Origin: Dehalococcoidales bacterium
Lineage (GTDB): Bacteria > Chloroflexota > Dehalococcoidia > Dehalococcoidales > UBA3254
Reading direction: 5' to 3'
Assembly: GCA_016926695.1 (NCBI GenBank)
Contig: JAFGOB010000024.1
Coordinates: 1-35,026, forward strand
DNA length: 35,026 nt
Shown here: piece after piece, positions 1-7,347 of the stretch
Position numbering within the stretch: position 1 is the stretch's first letter
Layout of the letters: the number at the start of each line of letters is the position of its first letter
The notes under the pieces: generated by a model
What the model was told of the DNA's origin: nothing
Databases searched by the model: none
Seen by the model: the letters and a program-made list of their open reading frames with translations, nothing else
Made by a program: the position numbers and the translations under genes

Positions 1-34
1 ACCACCACAACATAGCGGGAAGGCATAAGTTGTC

Positions 35-87
35 ACGTGGGTTCATTGACTTCATAGGGTAGCTGTCCCCGCTGCCTGCTTTGGCTC
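35..87 (-). repeat. 53-bp dispersed repeat X, copy A
   Basis: Read on the minus strand, this segment matches 24147-24199 on the plus strand at 48 of 53 positions, with no gaps. The shared core includes GCAGGCAGCGGGG and GCTACCCTATGAAG. The two copies are inverted relative to each other and about 24 kb apart. I do not recognise the family; it is probably part of a non-autonomous mobile or degraded element. Confidence 0.75.
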
Positions 88-143
88 GCGAAGACGAGTA
101 AAAATCTATGCTATATATAATATAATATTGTTGTCTTTCTGCC

Positions 144-367
144 CATTCTGAGCCCCGAAACATCCCTTTCTCCCAATCGGGGCGTGAGAATCTCATTTTA
201 ATAAGAAGTAAATCCGTTATCGGGAGATTCTCACGGCACCCCGGCAGGCGTAAAGGAGGGCCGGGGTACCTCAGAATGGTCGATATTTCTTCAATACTTT
301 TCCTCCATTGATAAACCCACTGTGTCAAGTGTGTGCTAGTCTCAGCACAATGGGTGAGGAAAGTGGG
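144..367 (+). repeat. Dispersed repeat Y, copy A, with nested inverted repeats
   Basis: The first part (144-278) is a long imperfect palindrome. CATTCTGA at 144 pairs with TCAGAATG at 271-278, and CGGGGC-GTGAGAATCTC around 178-194 pairs with GAGATTCTCACGGCACCCCG around 224-242, so each arm can also fold into its own hairpin. The tail (320-364) carries CTGTGTCAAGTGTGTGC followed by CTCAGC and GAGGAAAGT. The same order of blocks recurs at 24343-24519 in direct orientation. No coding sequence is apparent. It looks like a MITE-like or structured-RNA-like dispersed element. Confidence 0.65.
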
Positions 368-481
368 ACAGAAGGAGGCTTAATACGGCATACTAAATGT
401 CCGAAATCAGGTATCTGTATACTCTGAACGGCGTTTTACTATATTCAACCTGCCTGATAGACCTGTTCCCCGTATCCGAAG

Positions 482-503
482 GGGCGGACCCCCGTGTCCA
501 CCC
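482..503. repeat. Small GC-rich hairpin repeat downstream of the methyltransferase
   Basis: GGGCGGAC (482-489) pairs with GTCCACCC (496-503) around a six-base loop, with one G-T wobble. It lies just past the stop codon of the minus-strand methyltransferase. It has no T tract on that strand, so it is a doubtful terminator and more likely a dispersed palindromic unit. A loosely similar GTAGGGGCG...GACCCGCCC segment occurs near 23995-24025. Confidence 0.4.
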
Positions 504-514
504 GGTCAGAGAGA

Positions 515-1186
515 CTAAAACGGTTTTTCCGCCCACACATGCCTGATTTTCTCTCCGAATATTTCCGCGGGGTAGTCCTGTGTCTCGATCGTATTGAAAC
601 CGGCCTGAGATAGCAGGTCCGGCATTTCATCTGCCTCGTAATAGGCGTAAAAACGGGGGTTTCCACCGTAAGACCCCGGATTTTCCTCTATTTGCTCTCC
701 GCTGCCCGATTTGAAGTTGAAAGAAAACATGCCCCCTGGTTTCAGTACCTTTTTAACCCCCCAAAACACCTGCAAGAGGTCCTTTTTGGGAACGTGATAA
801 ATGCAGCCGTTAGCCCAGGCTCCCTGGAAGGAATCTTCCCTGAAAGACAGTCTTCTCATGTCCATGCGCACGAAATCGATAGAGGGGAAGGCCCTGCGGG
901 CTTCCCGGAGCATACCCCCGGAATAGTCCAGCCCGACGGCGGTGATTCCTCTTTTATGGGATAGATAAGATGAGTCTTTCCCGCCGCCGCAGCCGATATC
1001 CAGGACTATCAGGCTTTTTCCCTGCCTGTTTTCGAGAAGGACCGAGAATTTGTCCAGCAGCGATTTCTCGAACCTGCCTACCCAGCTATCCGAGACCAGG
1101 CTGTTGATTTTTTGAACGTAAGCAGGCGCAATAAGGTCGTAGGTCCGGCGTGTAATCCCGGTTACATCGAGCGTGTTTGAGTCCAT
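515..1186 (-). CDS. Class I SAM-dependent methyltransferase
   Basis: A 223-residue cytoplasmic protein with the Rossmann-fold methyltransferase signature. Motif I is VLDIGCGGGKDSSYL near residues 62-76, the acidic residue ending beta-2 is in GLDYSGGML, and motif IV is WANGCIYHVPK. It is followed by a KVLKPGGMFSFNFKSG segment typical of the UbiE/Methyltransf_11 group. It should transfer a methyl group from S-adenosylmethionine, but the acceptor cannot be read from the sequence. The gene stands alone, divergent from the marR gene, with about 80 bp between it and that gene's promoter, and repeats lie downstream. The start at 1186 gives a normal N-terminus for the family. The family call is firm; the substrate is unknown. 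Confidence 0.85.
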   Translation of the reverse strand: MDSNTLDVTGITRRTYDLIAPAYVQKINSLVSDSWVGRFEKSLLDKFSVLLENRQGKSLIVLDIGCGGGKDSSYLSHKRGITAVGLDYSGGMLREARRAFPSIDFVRMDMRRLSFREDSFQGAWANGCIYHVPKKDLLQVFWGVKKVLKPGGMFSFNFKSGSGEQIEENPGSYGGNPRFYAYYEADEMPDLLSQAGFNTIETQDYPAEIFGEKIRHVWAEKPF

Positions 1187-1268
1187 ATCTAAACTCCCTG
1201 TCCGCTATTCCAACCCGGATATATTATACATTCTTGCGAAAGAAAACTTGCAGGGGATGACATTTTGC

Positions 1269-1319
1269 TTGACCGCCGGCCGGGAGGGCCCTATAATAGT
1301 TAATTATTTGAATAGTTAA
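1269..1319 (+). promoter_or_regulatory. Sigma-70-type promoter with a MarR-like operator
   Basis: TTGACC (1269-1274) and a perfect TATAAT (1292-1297) are separated by 17 bp. Directly downstream, 1300-1319 is a 20-bp imperfect palindrome (TTAATTATT-TG-AATAGTTAA, 16 of 20 positions self-complementary). It overlaps the expected transcription start. The ten-base AATAGTTAAT also occurs twice (1295 and 1311). The position suits autorepression by the MarR protein encoded immediately downstream. Confidence 0.7.
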
Positions 1320-1343
1320 TAAAATTAATAATTTAGACGGTGA

Positions 1344-1805
1344 ATGAAGATGCCTGAAAAAAGAAAAAGCCAGGCTTTGGAACAGATCATGGATGATTTA
1401 TTTGAAATCCTGCCCGTAATGCACAAGAAGCTGGTCAATGTATTGAATGAAGGCAGTCAGGGTGAAATATCCCACTATCATTTCATTATCTTGAACATGA
1501 TCGACCGCTCGGATGGGATGTCCGTCTCCTCTATCGGCCGCAGAATCTCGCTATCGAGACCTCAGATGACGGCCATGATAGATAAACTGGTATCGCTGGG
1601 CCTGGTAGTCCGGCTGCCTGACTCCAGTGACAGAAGGATTATCCGCGTTTCAATAACGCCGGCCGGTCGAAATCTTTTATCCCGGGCAAGGAAAAGAATA
1701 AAGTTGCGCCTGAAAAAAAAACTGGTCCTTCTGGATGAGAAAGACCTGGAAGCGTTTGCATCAGCCGTTAACAATCTCAGGGTGGTAGGACAAAAGTTAG
1801 AATAG
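1344..1805 (+). CDS. MarR-family transcriptional regulator
   Basis: A 153-residue winged-helix repressor. The DNA-binding region runs roughly from residue 50 to 120. The helix-turn-helix is MSVSSIGRRISLSRPQMTAM, followed by the wing residues LVVRLPDSSDRRIIRVSITPAG, where the DxRxxxxxLT-type wing is clear. N- and C-terminal helices would form the dimer interface. The gene sits 22 bp upstream of an efflux pump gene in the same direction and behind a promoter with a palindrome over the start site. The likely role is ligand-relieved repression of itself and the pump; the ligand is not predictable. ATG at 1344 is followed by a second ATG two codons on, and neither has a strong ribosome site. Confidence 0.88.
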   Translation: MKMPEKRKSQALEQIMDDLFEILPVMHKKLVNVLNEGSQGEISHYHFIILNMIDRSDGMSVSSIGRRISLSRPQMTAMIDKLVSLGLVVRLPDSSDRRIIRVSITPAGRNLLSRARKRIKLRLKKKLVLLDEKDLEAFASAVNNLRVVGQKLE

Positions 1806-1827
1806 GTTCTGAGGGGAGTGAGATTAC

Positions 1828-3399
1828 ATGAGTAATCAGGTACACCAAACTAAAAACACCGGTAGTAAAAAATGGTGGGTCCTTGGAGTAATTTCCTTTG
1901 CCTTATTTATGATTCTGCTGGACGTAACCATAGTAAACATCGCTTTGCCCCATATTATGACTTCGCTGAACATCAGCCTTTCCTCCGTGGAGTGGGTAAT
2001 CAATGTCTACGTACTGGTATTCGCCGCTTTGCTCCTGACCCTGGGTAAACTGGGAGATATTTTCGGACGGCGGCTGATGTTTTTGATTGGCCTGGCCCTG
2101 TTTACTCTTTCTTCGGTTGCCTGTAGTTTTTCGCCCAATTTCACCTTTCTGGTTGTCAGCCGGGGTATCCAGGCCGTCGGCGGTGCGGCCATGATGCCCG
2201 CCACCCTTTCCCTTCTGAATGTTGAATTCAGCCGGAAACAGAGAGGTCTGGCCCTGGGTATCTGGGGAGCGGTAGCCGGGGCGGCCAATGCCCTGGGGCC
2301 TATTATCGGGGGCGCCCTGGTGGATGCCTACGACTGGCGCTATATCTTCCTGATCAATATTCCCATCGGGATAATTGCTTTCATAGGTACACTGTTGATT
2401 GTGAGGGAGTCCAGAGATTCCGGCACCGACCGCCGAATTGATATCCCCGGAGTCCTGGTCATTTCTACGGCCCTCTTTTGCCTGACCTTTGCCCTGGTTG
2501 AAGGGCAGTCCTACGGTTGGACCTCCGGCACCATCATCGGCCTTTTCGCGGCTGCGGCGGCAGGACTGCTTGTTTTTATCTTTATTGAACTCAAATCAGC
2601 CAGTCCGCTGGCCCAGTTGAGGCTTTTTAGAGACCGTACCTTCGCCGCCGGGAATTTCGTCGGACTGGTGATCAATTTCGGGCTTATCGGGGTTATTTTT
2701 CTGCTGGTGCTCTACCTGCAAATCGTGCTGGGCTTCAGCGCCATCAAGGCCGGGCTGTCGATTCTGCCTCTGCCGCTGGCCATTATCCTGGTAGCCCCCT
2801 TCGCCGGCAGGCTGACGGACAAGATCGGCGGGCGCTGGATACTCTTTTTCGGCACGCTGATTTCGGCAGCCGGCGTCTACCTGATGTCCGATCTCAGCCG
2901 GGTCTCGGGGTGGCAGGAGCTACTGCTCCCCCTGGCCGTTACCGGTGTGGGTATGGGTATGGTCATGGCCCCGGTTACAACCGTGATTATGGCTGCTACC
3001 CCTGTCCGGGAGTCGGGCATGGGGGCGGGGATTCTCTCTACCACCCGCCAGATCGGTTCTGTGATGGGTATCTCCGTCCTGGGAGCAATTTTGCAGAACC
3101 AGCTCGTGACCAATATCCGCAATGCCCTGACACAGATTCCCTTTATCCCCGCTGCTGTCCGGGAAAAAATTACCGAAACCCTGTCCTCCGGCAGTCTTAA
3201 TATGAGCGGAATGGACTTTTCCGGAAGTGCATCGTTGCCCGAGGCAGTCAGGATGCAGATGGCTGAAATATTCAAGACCCAGTTCGCCCTCAGCCTGGGT
3301 ACCGCCATGAAAGTGGGTATTATAGTGGTACTGATGGGGACTGTTGTCTCTCTATTGATATCCGGCCGTATCCGGGGAGCGAAAAAATCCCCCGAATAA
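1828..3399 (+). CDS. DHA2-family multidrug efflux MFS transporter (EmrB/QacA type)
   Basis: A 523-residue integral membrane protein with about 14 predicted membrane segments, as in the DHA2 drug:proton antiporters. Seen motifs are LDVTIVNIALP in TM1, the motif A loop GKLGDIFGRRLMF, RGIQAVGGAAMMPATLSLL, and the antiporter motif C region GAANALGPIIGGALVDAYDWR. It is expected to export toxic organic compounds using the proton gradient. The ribosome site GGGGAG precedes ATG at 1828. It forms an operon with the upstream marR gene. The 3' end faces gpmA with only six bases between the two stop codons. Length is normal; substrate specificity is unknown. Confidence 0.9.
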   Translation: MSNQVHQTKNTGSKKWWVLGVISFALFMILLDVTIVNIALPHIMTSLNISLSSVEWVINVYVLVFAALLLTLGKLGDIFGRRLMFLIGLALFTLSSVACSFSPNFTFLVVSRGIQAVGGAAMMPATLSLLNVEFSRKQRGLALGIWGAVAGAANALGPIIGGALVDAYDWRYIFLINIPIGIIAFIGTLLIVRESRDSGTDRRIDIPGVLVISTALFCLTFALVEGQSYGWTSGTIIGLFAAAAAGLLVFIFIELKSASPLAQLRLFRDRTFAAGNFVGLVINFGLIGVIFLLVLYLQIVLGFSAIKAGLSILPLPLAIILVAPFAGRLTDKIGGRWILFFGTLISAAGVYLMSDLSRVSGWQELLLPLAVTGVGMGMVMAPVTTVIMAATPVRESGMGAGILSTTRQIGSVMGISVLGAILQNQLVTNIRNALTQIPFIPAAVREKITETLSSGSLNMSGMDFSGSASLPEAVRMQMAEIFKTQFALSLGTAMKVGIIVVLMGTVVSLLISGRIRGAKKSPE

Positions 3400-3405
3400 C
3401 AGACC

Positions 3406-4152
3406 CTATTTAGCCTTTCCCTGGTTGGCTACGGCCTCCATTGACTTCCGCAGCTCTTCCGGGTCGCCCAGGTAGTAGTGCCGCAGGGGCTTCAGGTCAC
3501 CATCCAGCTCATATATCAGGGGAATGCCCGTGGGTATATTCATCCCGGCAATATCCTTGTCGGGAATGTTGTCCAGGTACTTGACCAGCGCTCTCAGGCT
3601 GTTGCCGTGGGCGGCGATGATAAGCCTGCGTCCGGATTTCAGTACGGGTGCCAGGTCGTTATGCCAGCAGGGCATGAAACGGGCGATGGTATCCTTCAGG
3701 CTTTCCGTCAGGGGCAGCTCAGCGGCTGCCAGGTCATTGTACCTGGGATCGTGCCCGGGAAAACGCTCATCCTTTTCGTCCAGGGCGGGCGGGGGTACGT
3801 CGAAGCTCCTGCGCCAGATGAAGACCTGCTCTTCGCCGTATCGGGCGGCCATTTCCGATTTATTAAGCCCCTGTAGTGCCCCGTAGTGCCTCTCATTCAG
3901 CCTCCAGGAGTTATAGACCGGTATCCACATCAGGTCCATCTCGTCCATTATCAGCCATAGAGTGCGTATGGCCCGTTTCAGAACGGAAGTGTAGGCGATA
4001 TCGAACACAAAGCCTTCGGCCTTTAGCAGTTGCCCTGCCTTTTTGGCTTCCTCTGTGCCCCTGGGTGACAGGTCCACATCCGTCCAGCCCGTAAAGCGGT
4101 TTTCCCTGTTCCAGGTGCTTTCTCCATGTCTGACAAGTACCAGCTTGATCAT
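3406..4152 (-). CDS. gpmA: 2,3-bisphosphoglycerate-dependent phosphoglycerate mutase
   Basis: A 248-residue cytoplasmic glycolytic enzyme interconverting 3- and 2-phosphoglycerate through a phosphohistidine. The N-terminal [10 protein letters not shown] motif supplies the phosphorylated His9. The second catalytic histidine is His182 in [10 protein letters not shown]. The [13 protein letters not shown] segment (residues 86-98) and the [13 protein letters not shown] segment are diagnostic of the dPGM branch rather than of generic histidine phosphatases. Full length for the family. It is monocistronic and convergent with the MFS gene. A TTAA-box array lies about 125 bp upstream, but its geometry fits the divergent lipoprotein gene better. 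Confidence 0.93.
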   Translation of the reverse strand: MIKLVLVRHGESTWNRENRFTGWTDVDLSPRGTEEAKKAGQLLKAEGFVFDIAYTSVLKRAIRTLWLIMDEMDLMWIPVYNSWRLNERHYGALQGLNKSEMAARYGEEQVFIWRRSFDVPPPALDEKDERFPGHDPRYNDLAAAELPLTESLKDTIARFMPCWHNDLAPVLKSGRRLIIAAHGNSLRALVKYLDNIPDKDIAGMNIPTGIPLIYELDGDLKPLRHYYLGDPEELRKSMEAVANQGKAK

Positions 4153-4276
4153 GAATCTTCTCCCCTCAATCAGTCGTTATAGCGGAAGTCGCTTTTCAGG
4201 ACGATCTCCGACCGCCATTATCCTATTTTATCTTATCAGACATCCGATTGCCTATTTTGCCGGATATTTAGAAATT

Positions 4277-4331
4277 GTTAATGGAAATATTACGGCGTTT
4301 TAAAGTTCGCTTAACACTGGGGGGCTATGTA
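4277..4331 (+). promoter_or_regulatory. Pho-box-like array 1, upstream of the lipoprotein gene
   Basis: Hexamers GTTAAT (4277), TATTAC (4288), TTTAAA (4299) and CTTAAC (4310) are phased at exactly 11 bp. Exactly 10 nt after the last one is TATGTA (4326-4331), and the GTG start of the lipoprotein lies 47 nt further on. The same geometry is seen at four other arrays in this window. This is the weakest of the five: one hexamer is degenerate. A TATCCG also sits 10 nt beyond the array on the minus strand, so action toward gpmA is possible. Confidence 0.5.
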
Positions 4332-4378
4332 CATACTTGATGTTAAAAATTAAAATGAAAGAATCAAGGAGATATTGA

Positions 4379-5155
4379 GTGAGAAGAATCGATGTGAAGA
4401 CTGGAGCTTTTGCCACGGCCGTCGTTGGCATATTATCCCTGGGGATACTTTTGTCAGGATGCAGCGGGATAGATGCGGAGAAGGAAACTGAACCGGCGAA
4501 CCCACCTGCTGTTACAGCTACCCGGGAACCATCGGCTTCACAGACGGCCGGAGGGGTTACGGCGGAAAAAACCACCACCGGACCCGCTGGAACCGGCAGC
4601 GGTAAGACTACACCGGCAACCGGTTCACCGGACGTTTCGTCCTCTCCTTCTCGCACTACCAGGCCGCCGGAAACAAATGTTTGCATGAGCCTCAGTATTG
4701 ATGATGAGGATATAAAAAAAGGTGATGCTTTTAACATCGAGGTATTATTGACCAGCGACATACAGTTGAAAGGCGCACAGTGCGGTCTGGAATTCGATCC
4801 GGCGCTGATGGAATGCCGGGAGGTTGAAGAAGGACAGTATTTCAAAGAGTGGGCGGCTGCTAAAAATGTATCTACCATGATGTTCCCTGGCCCTAAAATA
4901 GACAACGAAGAGGGCAGTGTGTCTTCATTCGCCATAATACTGACCGGACAGACGGAAGCGGAATTGGAAGGGGAAGATCCTGAAGGAGCCAGCGGAGAAG
5001 GGATCTTTTGCAGCTTCTCCATGACAGCAAAACAGGATATAACGGATATAACAAGTCTAAAACTGGTGGATGCAATTTTATCGAATACGGATTTACAATC
5101 AATCAGGGATTTCGAGATAGACTATACGGGATACAGTAGTTGCCGGGGATTTTAA
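4379..5155 (+). CDS. Secreted lipoprotein with a cohesin-like domain
   Basis: 258 residues starting at GTG 4379, chosen because AAGGAG lies seven bases upstream. The N-terminus is a lipoprotein signal peptide (hydrophobic stretch, then LLSGCSG with the lipidated Cys near residue 28). A Thr/Pro/Ser-rich spacer of about 70 residues follows. From about residue 100 there is a beta-rich domain beginning CMSLSIDDEDIKKGDAFNIEV, with GAQCGLEFDPALMECREV and an F-x-M-x-A strand near the end. This pattern resembles cohesin-type surface domains. The protein should sit outside the membrane; its partner is unknown. The gene is preceded by a Pho-box-like array, suggesting induction by phosphate limitation. 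The domain assignment is moderately confident; the function is not known. Confidence 0.75.
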   Translation: MRRIDVKTGAFATAVVGILSLGILLSGCSGIDAEKETEPANPPAVTATREPSASQTAGGVTAEKTTTGPAGTGSGKTTPATGSPDVSSSPSRTTRPPETNVCMSLSIDDEDIKKGDAFNIEVLLTSDIQLKGAQCGLEFDPALMECREVEEGQYFKEWAAAKNVSTMMFPGPKIDNEEGSVSSFAIILTGQTEAELEGEDPEGASGEGIFCSFSMTAKQDITDITSLKLVDAILSNTDLQSIRDFEIDYTGYSSCRGF

Positions 5156-5240
5156 AAGTAGTAGCCAGGACATCATCCGGCTCATAAGACCTCACTTACA
5201 GGGTTAACCTGTACAATGTAATATCCGCTTCGCAGCGGCA

Positions 5241-5408
5241 TCAGACCTCTCTGCCCCGGGACCAGATCGCGTTCCAGATCCTGCGATGTTCGTTGATATA
5301 GGCCAGCGGGATTCCTGATTTTGTGGCAGTTATACCCAGTTTGCTGGCACAGCTTCTGGCTATCTCGTAAAGACTTTCATTGGATTCTCTTCTGCCCTTC
5401 ACTTCCAT
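5241..5408 (-). CDS. Possible 55-residue small protein, in frame with the upstream gene
   Basis: An ATG at 5408 opens a 55-codon frame ending in TGA at 5241. The product begins MEVKGRRESNESLYEIARS and is basic and helix-prone. It lies in the same frame as the upstream zinc-ribbon gene: after that gene's TAG there are 11 open codons and then this ATG. No clear ribosome site precedes the ATG. Either this is a translationally coupled small gene, or it is the C-terminal half of a formerly longer protein cut by the amber stop. No family is recognised. Confidence 0.35.
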   Translation of the reverse strand: MEVKGRRESNESLYEIARSCASKLGITATKSGIPLAYINEHRRIWNAIWSRGREV

Positions 5409-5441
5409 GGTTGAAGCATGTTTTGTGACCAGCCAGATTTC

Positions 5442-5669
5442 CTATTTTTCATCCTCATCGAATCCTGCAAACAGGTTGGTCCAGAAGTCTCTCTCACACC
5501 TGAAATGGTGCCTGGCCTGTTCCTCGCTGATTTTGATGGCCTGCCTCCATCCGCAGATGTAGCAATAGGGCTCATTGTCCATTTTGTCCAGGACCAGGCA
5601 GTTGTTCCCGCAGTGAGGACACCTGTCATAGCTTCTTTTGAAAATCGAGGAATGTGCCGCGATAACCAT
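5442..5669 (-). CDS. Small zinc-ribbon protein, putative Pho regulon member
   Basis: A 75-residue protein with two CxxC knuckles (CPHCGNNC and CYICGW) spaced as in a zinc ribbon, followed by a charged C-terminal tail (DEDEK). I start it at ATG 5669 because AGGAGG lies eight bases upstream; an earlier in-frame ATG at 5684 overlaps that ribosome site. It could bind nucleic acid or a protein partner; no specific family is recognised. Three TTTAAC/TTTAAT/CTTAAT boxes and a TACAAT hexamer lie about 40 nt upstream, so it is probably transcribed under phosphate limitation. Downstream, the same frame continues past the TAG stop. Confidence 0.65.
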   Translation of the reverse strand: MVIAAHSSIFKRSYDRCPHCGNNCLVLDKMDNEPYCYICGWRQAIKISEEQARHHFRCERDFWTNLFAGFDEDEK

Positions 5670-5709
5670 TTCAACCTCCTGCATTCCTTTTTTTCCTATT
5701 GACCTTTTA

Positions 5710-5753
5710 ATTGTAAAAGACGGGAATTAAGTACGAATTAAACGGAGGTTAAA
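5710..5753 (-). promoter_or_regulatory. Pho-box-like array 2, upstream of the zinc-ribbon gene
   Basis: On the minus strand, TTTAAC (5753-5748), TTTAAT (5742-5737) and CTTAAT (5731-5726) are phased at 11 bp. After 10 nt comes TACAAT (5715-5710), five of six matches to the -10 consensus. The zinc-ribbon start codon lies 40 nt downstream. Confidence 0.65.
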
Positions 5754-5827
5754 TTAATGTAATATTTTTGATGTTATCAAAAAGAAAACCGGGTTGGTGT
5801 TTGTATTTCCCGCATTCCTTATAAAGC

Positions 5828-5864
5828 GGCAGGGAGGTTTCCTCGGCTCTTCAACCTCCCTGCC
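5828..5864 (-). terminator. Strong hairpin downstream of the orphan pstS
   Basis: GGCAGGGAGGTT (5828-5839) and AACCTCCCTGCC (5853-5864) form a perfect 12-bp stem with a 13-base loop. It lies 25 bp beyond the stop codon of pstS on the minus strand. The following minus-strand sequence has only a short T-rich stretch (GCTTTATAAGG), so termination efficiency is uncertain. Confidence 0.65.
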
Positions 5865-5888
5865 CCAGAAGGTGGCGTGTACAGAAAT

Positions 5889-6809
5889 TTAGTTCGCTAC
5901 AATGTATCCCTCGGAGACGATTATTTGTTTGGCTTCATCGCTCGCGCAATAGTCAAAGAAGGCTTTAACCAGCCCGGTCGGGTTATCCTTGGTAAGAAAA
6001 TAGAGCGGTCTGACAATCGGATATGTGCCGCTCTTGGCATTTTCCGATGTAGCTTCTATTCCATCTATGGACACGGCTTTTACGGTGCTTTCCACGTATC
6101 CGAAGGATACGAAGCTGATGGACTGGGCGTCTCCCTTGACAACCTGCATAACAGCCCCGTTTGATGATTGCAGAATAGCGTTTTTAATAATGCTTATCTC
6201 ATTGCCGGCGTCATCCTTGCCCATTACCATTTCCTGGAAGGCGGACCTGGTACCGGATCCCTCTTCACGGGCTACCACATGGATTTCTTTATCAACTCCT
6301 CCCACCTCTTTCCAGTTGGTGATTGTGCCTGCGAAGATGTCTCTGACCTGGCTTTTGGTTAAACTATCGACGGTATTCTCCGGGTGGACGATAATAGCGA
6401 TGCCGTCGCGCGCCAGCAGGAAGGTCTGTACCGGCGGATCGCCCTCTTTGACTTCTCTGGAAGCTGCGCCGACGTCAACGGTACCCGCACTGGCGGATTT
6501 AATTCCTACGGAAGAACCTCCTCCCTGGATTACAATGTTTACATCGGGATTTTTTGCTTTGAAAGCATTGGCCAGTTTTTCCGCCAGGGGTTGGACCGTG
6601 GTCGAGCCGGCTTCTGTGATGGTACCGGACAGTTTATCGGGAGCGGGGGCGGCTGAAGAAGCGGCGGCTGGAGTAGTCGCTGGAGAGTTGGTGGTAGGGG
6701 CCGGGGTCGTTTCGCTATTACAGCCTGACATGACAATGCTCAATGTCAGCACTCCAATAAGCAATACCAGCCAGACGGGTTTTTTAATGATTCGTATAGA
6801 TTGTTTCAT
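5889..6809 (-). CDS. pstS: Phosphate-binding lipoprotein PstS (orphan copy)
   Basis: A 306-residue periplasmic-type binding protein for the Pst phosphate ABC importer, anchored as a lipoprotein (signal peptide with SIVMSGCNS). A Thr/Pro/Ala linker leads into the PstS fold. The phosphate-site segments are GTITEAGSTTVQPL, GGGSSVGIKSASAGTVDVGAASRE and EEGSGTRSAF. The ribosome site AGGAGG precedes ATG 6809 with seven bases between. It is transcribed alone, about 5 kb from the pstSCAB operon that carries its own PstS. A four-box Pho array stands immediately upstream and a hairpin downstream. It probably serves the same PstCAB permease, perhaps with different affinity or at higher expression. Confidence 0.9.
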   Translation of the reverse strand: MKQSIRIIKKPVWLVLLIGVLTLSIVMSGCNSETTPAPTTNSPATTPAAASSAAPAPDKLSGTITEAGSTTVQPLAEKLANAFKAKNPDVNIVIQGGGSSVGIKSASAGTVDVGAASREVKEGDPPVQTFLLARDGIAIIVHPENTVDSLTKSQVRDIFAGTITNWKEVGGVDKEIHVVAREEGSGTRSAFQEMVMGKDDAGNEISIIKNAILQSSNGAVMQVVKGDAQSISFVSFGYVESTVKAVSIDGIEATSENAKSGTYPIVRPLYFLTKDNPTGLVKAFFDYCASDEAKQIIVSEGYIVAN

Positions 6810-6848
6810 ATTTTGTCCTCCTGATTTTTTTCAACTCACTCTGTTTAA

Positions 6849-6903
6849 ACAATAGCAGATGGACCTTAAGACAGGTTTAAGGCAATATTAAAAAAAGGTT
6901 AAA
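6849..6903 (-). promoter_or_regulatory. Pho-box-like array 3, upstream of orphan pstS
   Basis: On the minus strand TTTAAC (6903-6898), TTTAAT (6892-6887), CTTAAA (6881-6876) and CTTAAG (6870-6865) all have an intact TTAA core and are phased at exactly 11 bp. TATTGT (6854-6849) lies 10 nt downstream as a -10, and the pstS ATG is 39 nt beyond. Being upstream of pstS, this anchors the reading of the whole set as PhoB sites. Confidence 0.8.
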
Positions 6904-6932
6904 TTTTGGAGGAGTTGCATCCGTGGGAAAAA

Positions 6933-6987
6933 TATAACAGAGATTTAACGGGGTTTTAATAGGCTCTTAAAGTGGATGTTTTATACT
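6933..6987 (+). promoter_or_regulatory. Pho-box-like array 4, upstream of the 88-residue protein gene
   Basis: On the plus strand TATAAC (6933), TTTAAC (6944), TTTAAT (6955) and CTTAAA (6966) are phased at 11 bp. TATACT (6982-6987) is 10 nt after the last box, and the TTG start follows 47 nt further on. It is back-to-back with array 3, giving a divergent Pho control region. Confidence 0.75.
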
Positions 6988-7034
6988 GAAGACAACAGCA
7001 GATGAAAAGAAATATATAGAAAGGAGGAAGGGAG

Positions 7035-7301
7035 TTGTTTGAACATCGTGACGTATCAGGCAGGCAGTTCAGGACTTATGAAGTTGATGCCGAAGACTTC
7101 AGTCTATTTGAAGGCGATATGGTTCCCGAGGGATGTGAAATCGGCATAGATGTACGGACGGGAATGGCGATATATTTGGGACAGGAGGGTATTGTCGCCA
7201 CGGTCTATTACAATCCGATGAATCACAGTTTTCTGGTTATGTTCCAGTTGAAATCCGCTGAAACGGCCGGCACGGGAAAACGCGAGATGGTCCCGGCCTG
7301 A
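7035..7301 (+). CDS. Conserved-looking 88-residue protein of unknown function, Pho-linked
   Basis: The frame starts at TTG 7035, supported by AAGGAGG (7021-7027) seven bases upstream. The product is soluble, acidic in its first half and has no signal peptide, membrane segment or metal-binding motif. It reads as a small beta-rich domain (EVDAEDFSLFEGDMVPEG, GIDVRTGMAIYLGQEGIVATVYY). I recognise no family. It is transcribed divergently from pstS behind its own four-box Pho array and ends in a small hairpin, so it is a monocistronic gene likely induced when phosphate is scarce. Confidence 0.7.
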   Translation: MFEHRDVSGRQFRTYEVDAEDFSLFEGDMVPEGCEIGIDVRTGMAIYLGQEGIVATVYYNPMNHSFLVMFQLKSAETAGTGKREMVPA

Positions 7302-7325
7302 ACCGGGATTCCGGTTTGTCTGTTT
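7301..7325 (+). terminator. Hairpin after the 88-residue gene
   Basis: AACCGG (7301-7306) pairs with CCGGTT (7311-7316) around a GATT loop, followed by TGTCTGTTT. It overlaps the last base of the TGA stop. The stem is short, so this is a modest terminator candidate between convergent genes. Confidence 0.45.
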
Positions 7326-7347
7326 CAGAGATACAGCCTGAGCAAGC

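Noticed and set aside
692..964. Open frame opposite the methyltransferase
   Set aside because: Shadow of the real gene in another frame; no motif and no ribosome site.
3406..4315. gpmA as a Pho regulon member through array 1
   Set aside because: The boxes nearest the gpmA side are the degenerate ones and the leader would be about 100 nt, unlike the 39-61 nt at the others. The divergent lipoprotein fits better.
5225..5238. CCGCT-TCGC-AGCGG hairpin as terminator of the lipoprotein gene
   Set aside because: Stem of only five bases, no T tract, and about 70 bp past the stop; it also lies at the end of the 55-residue frame. Not convincing.
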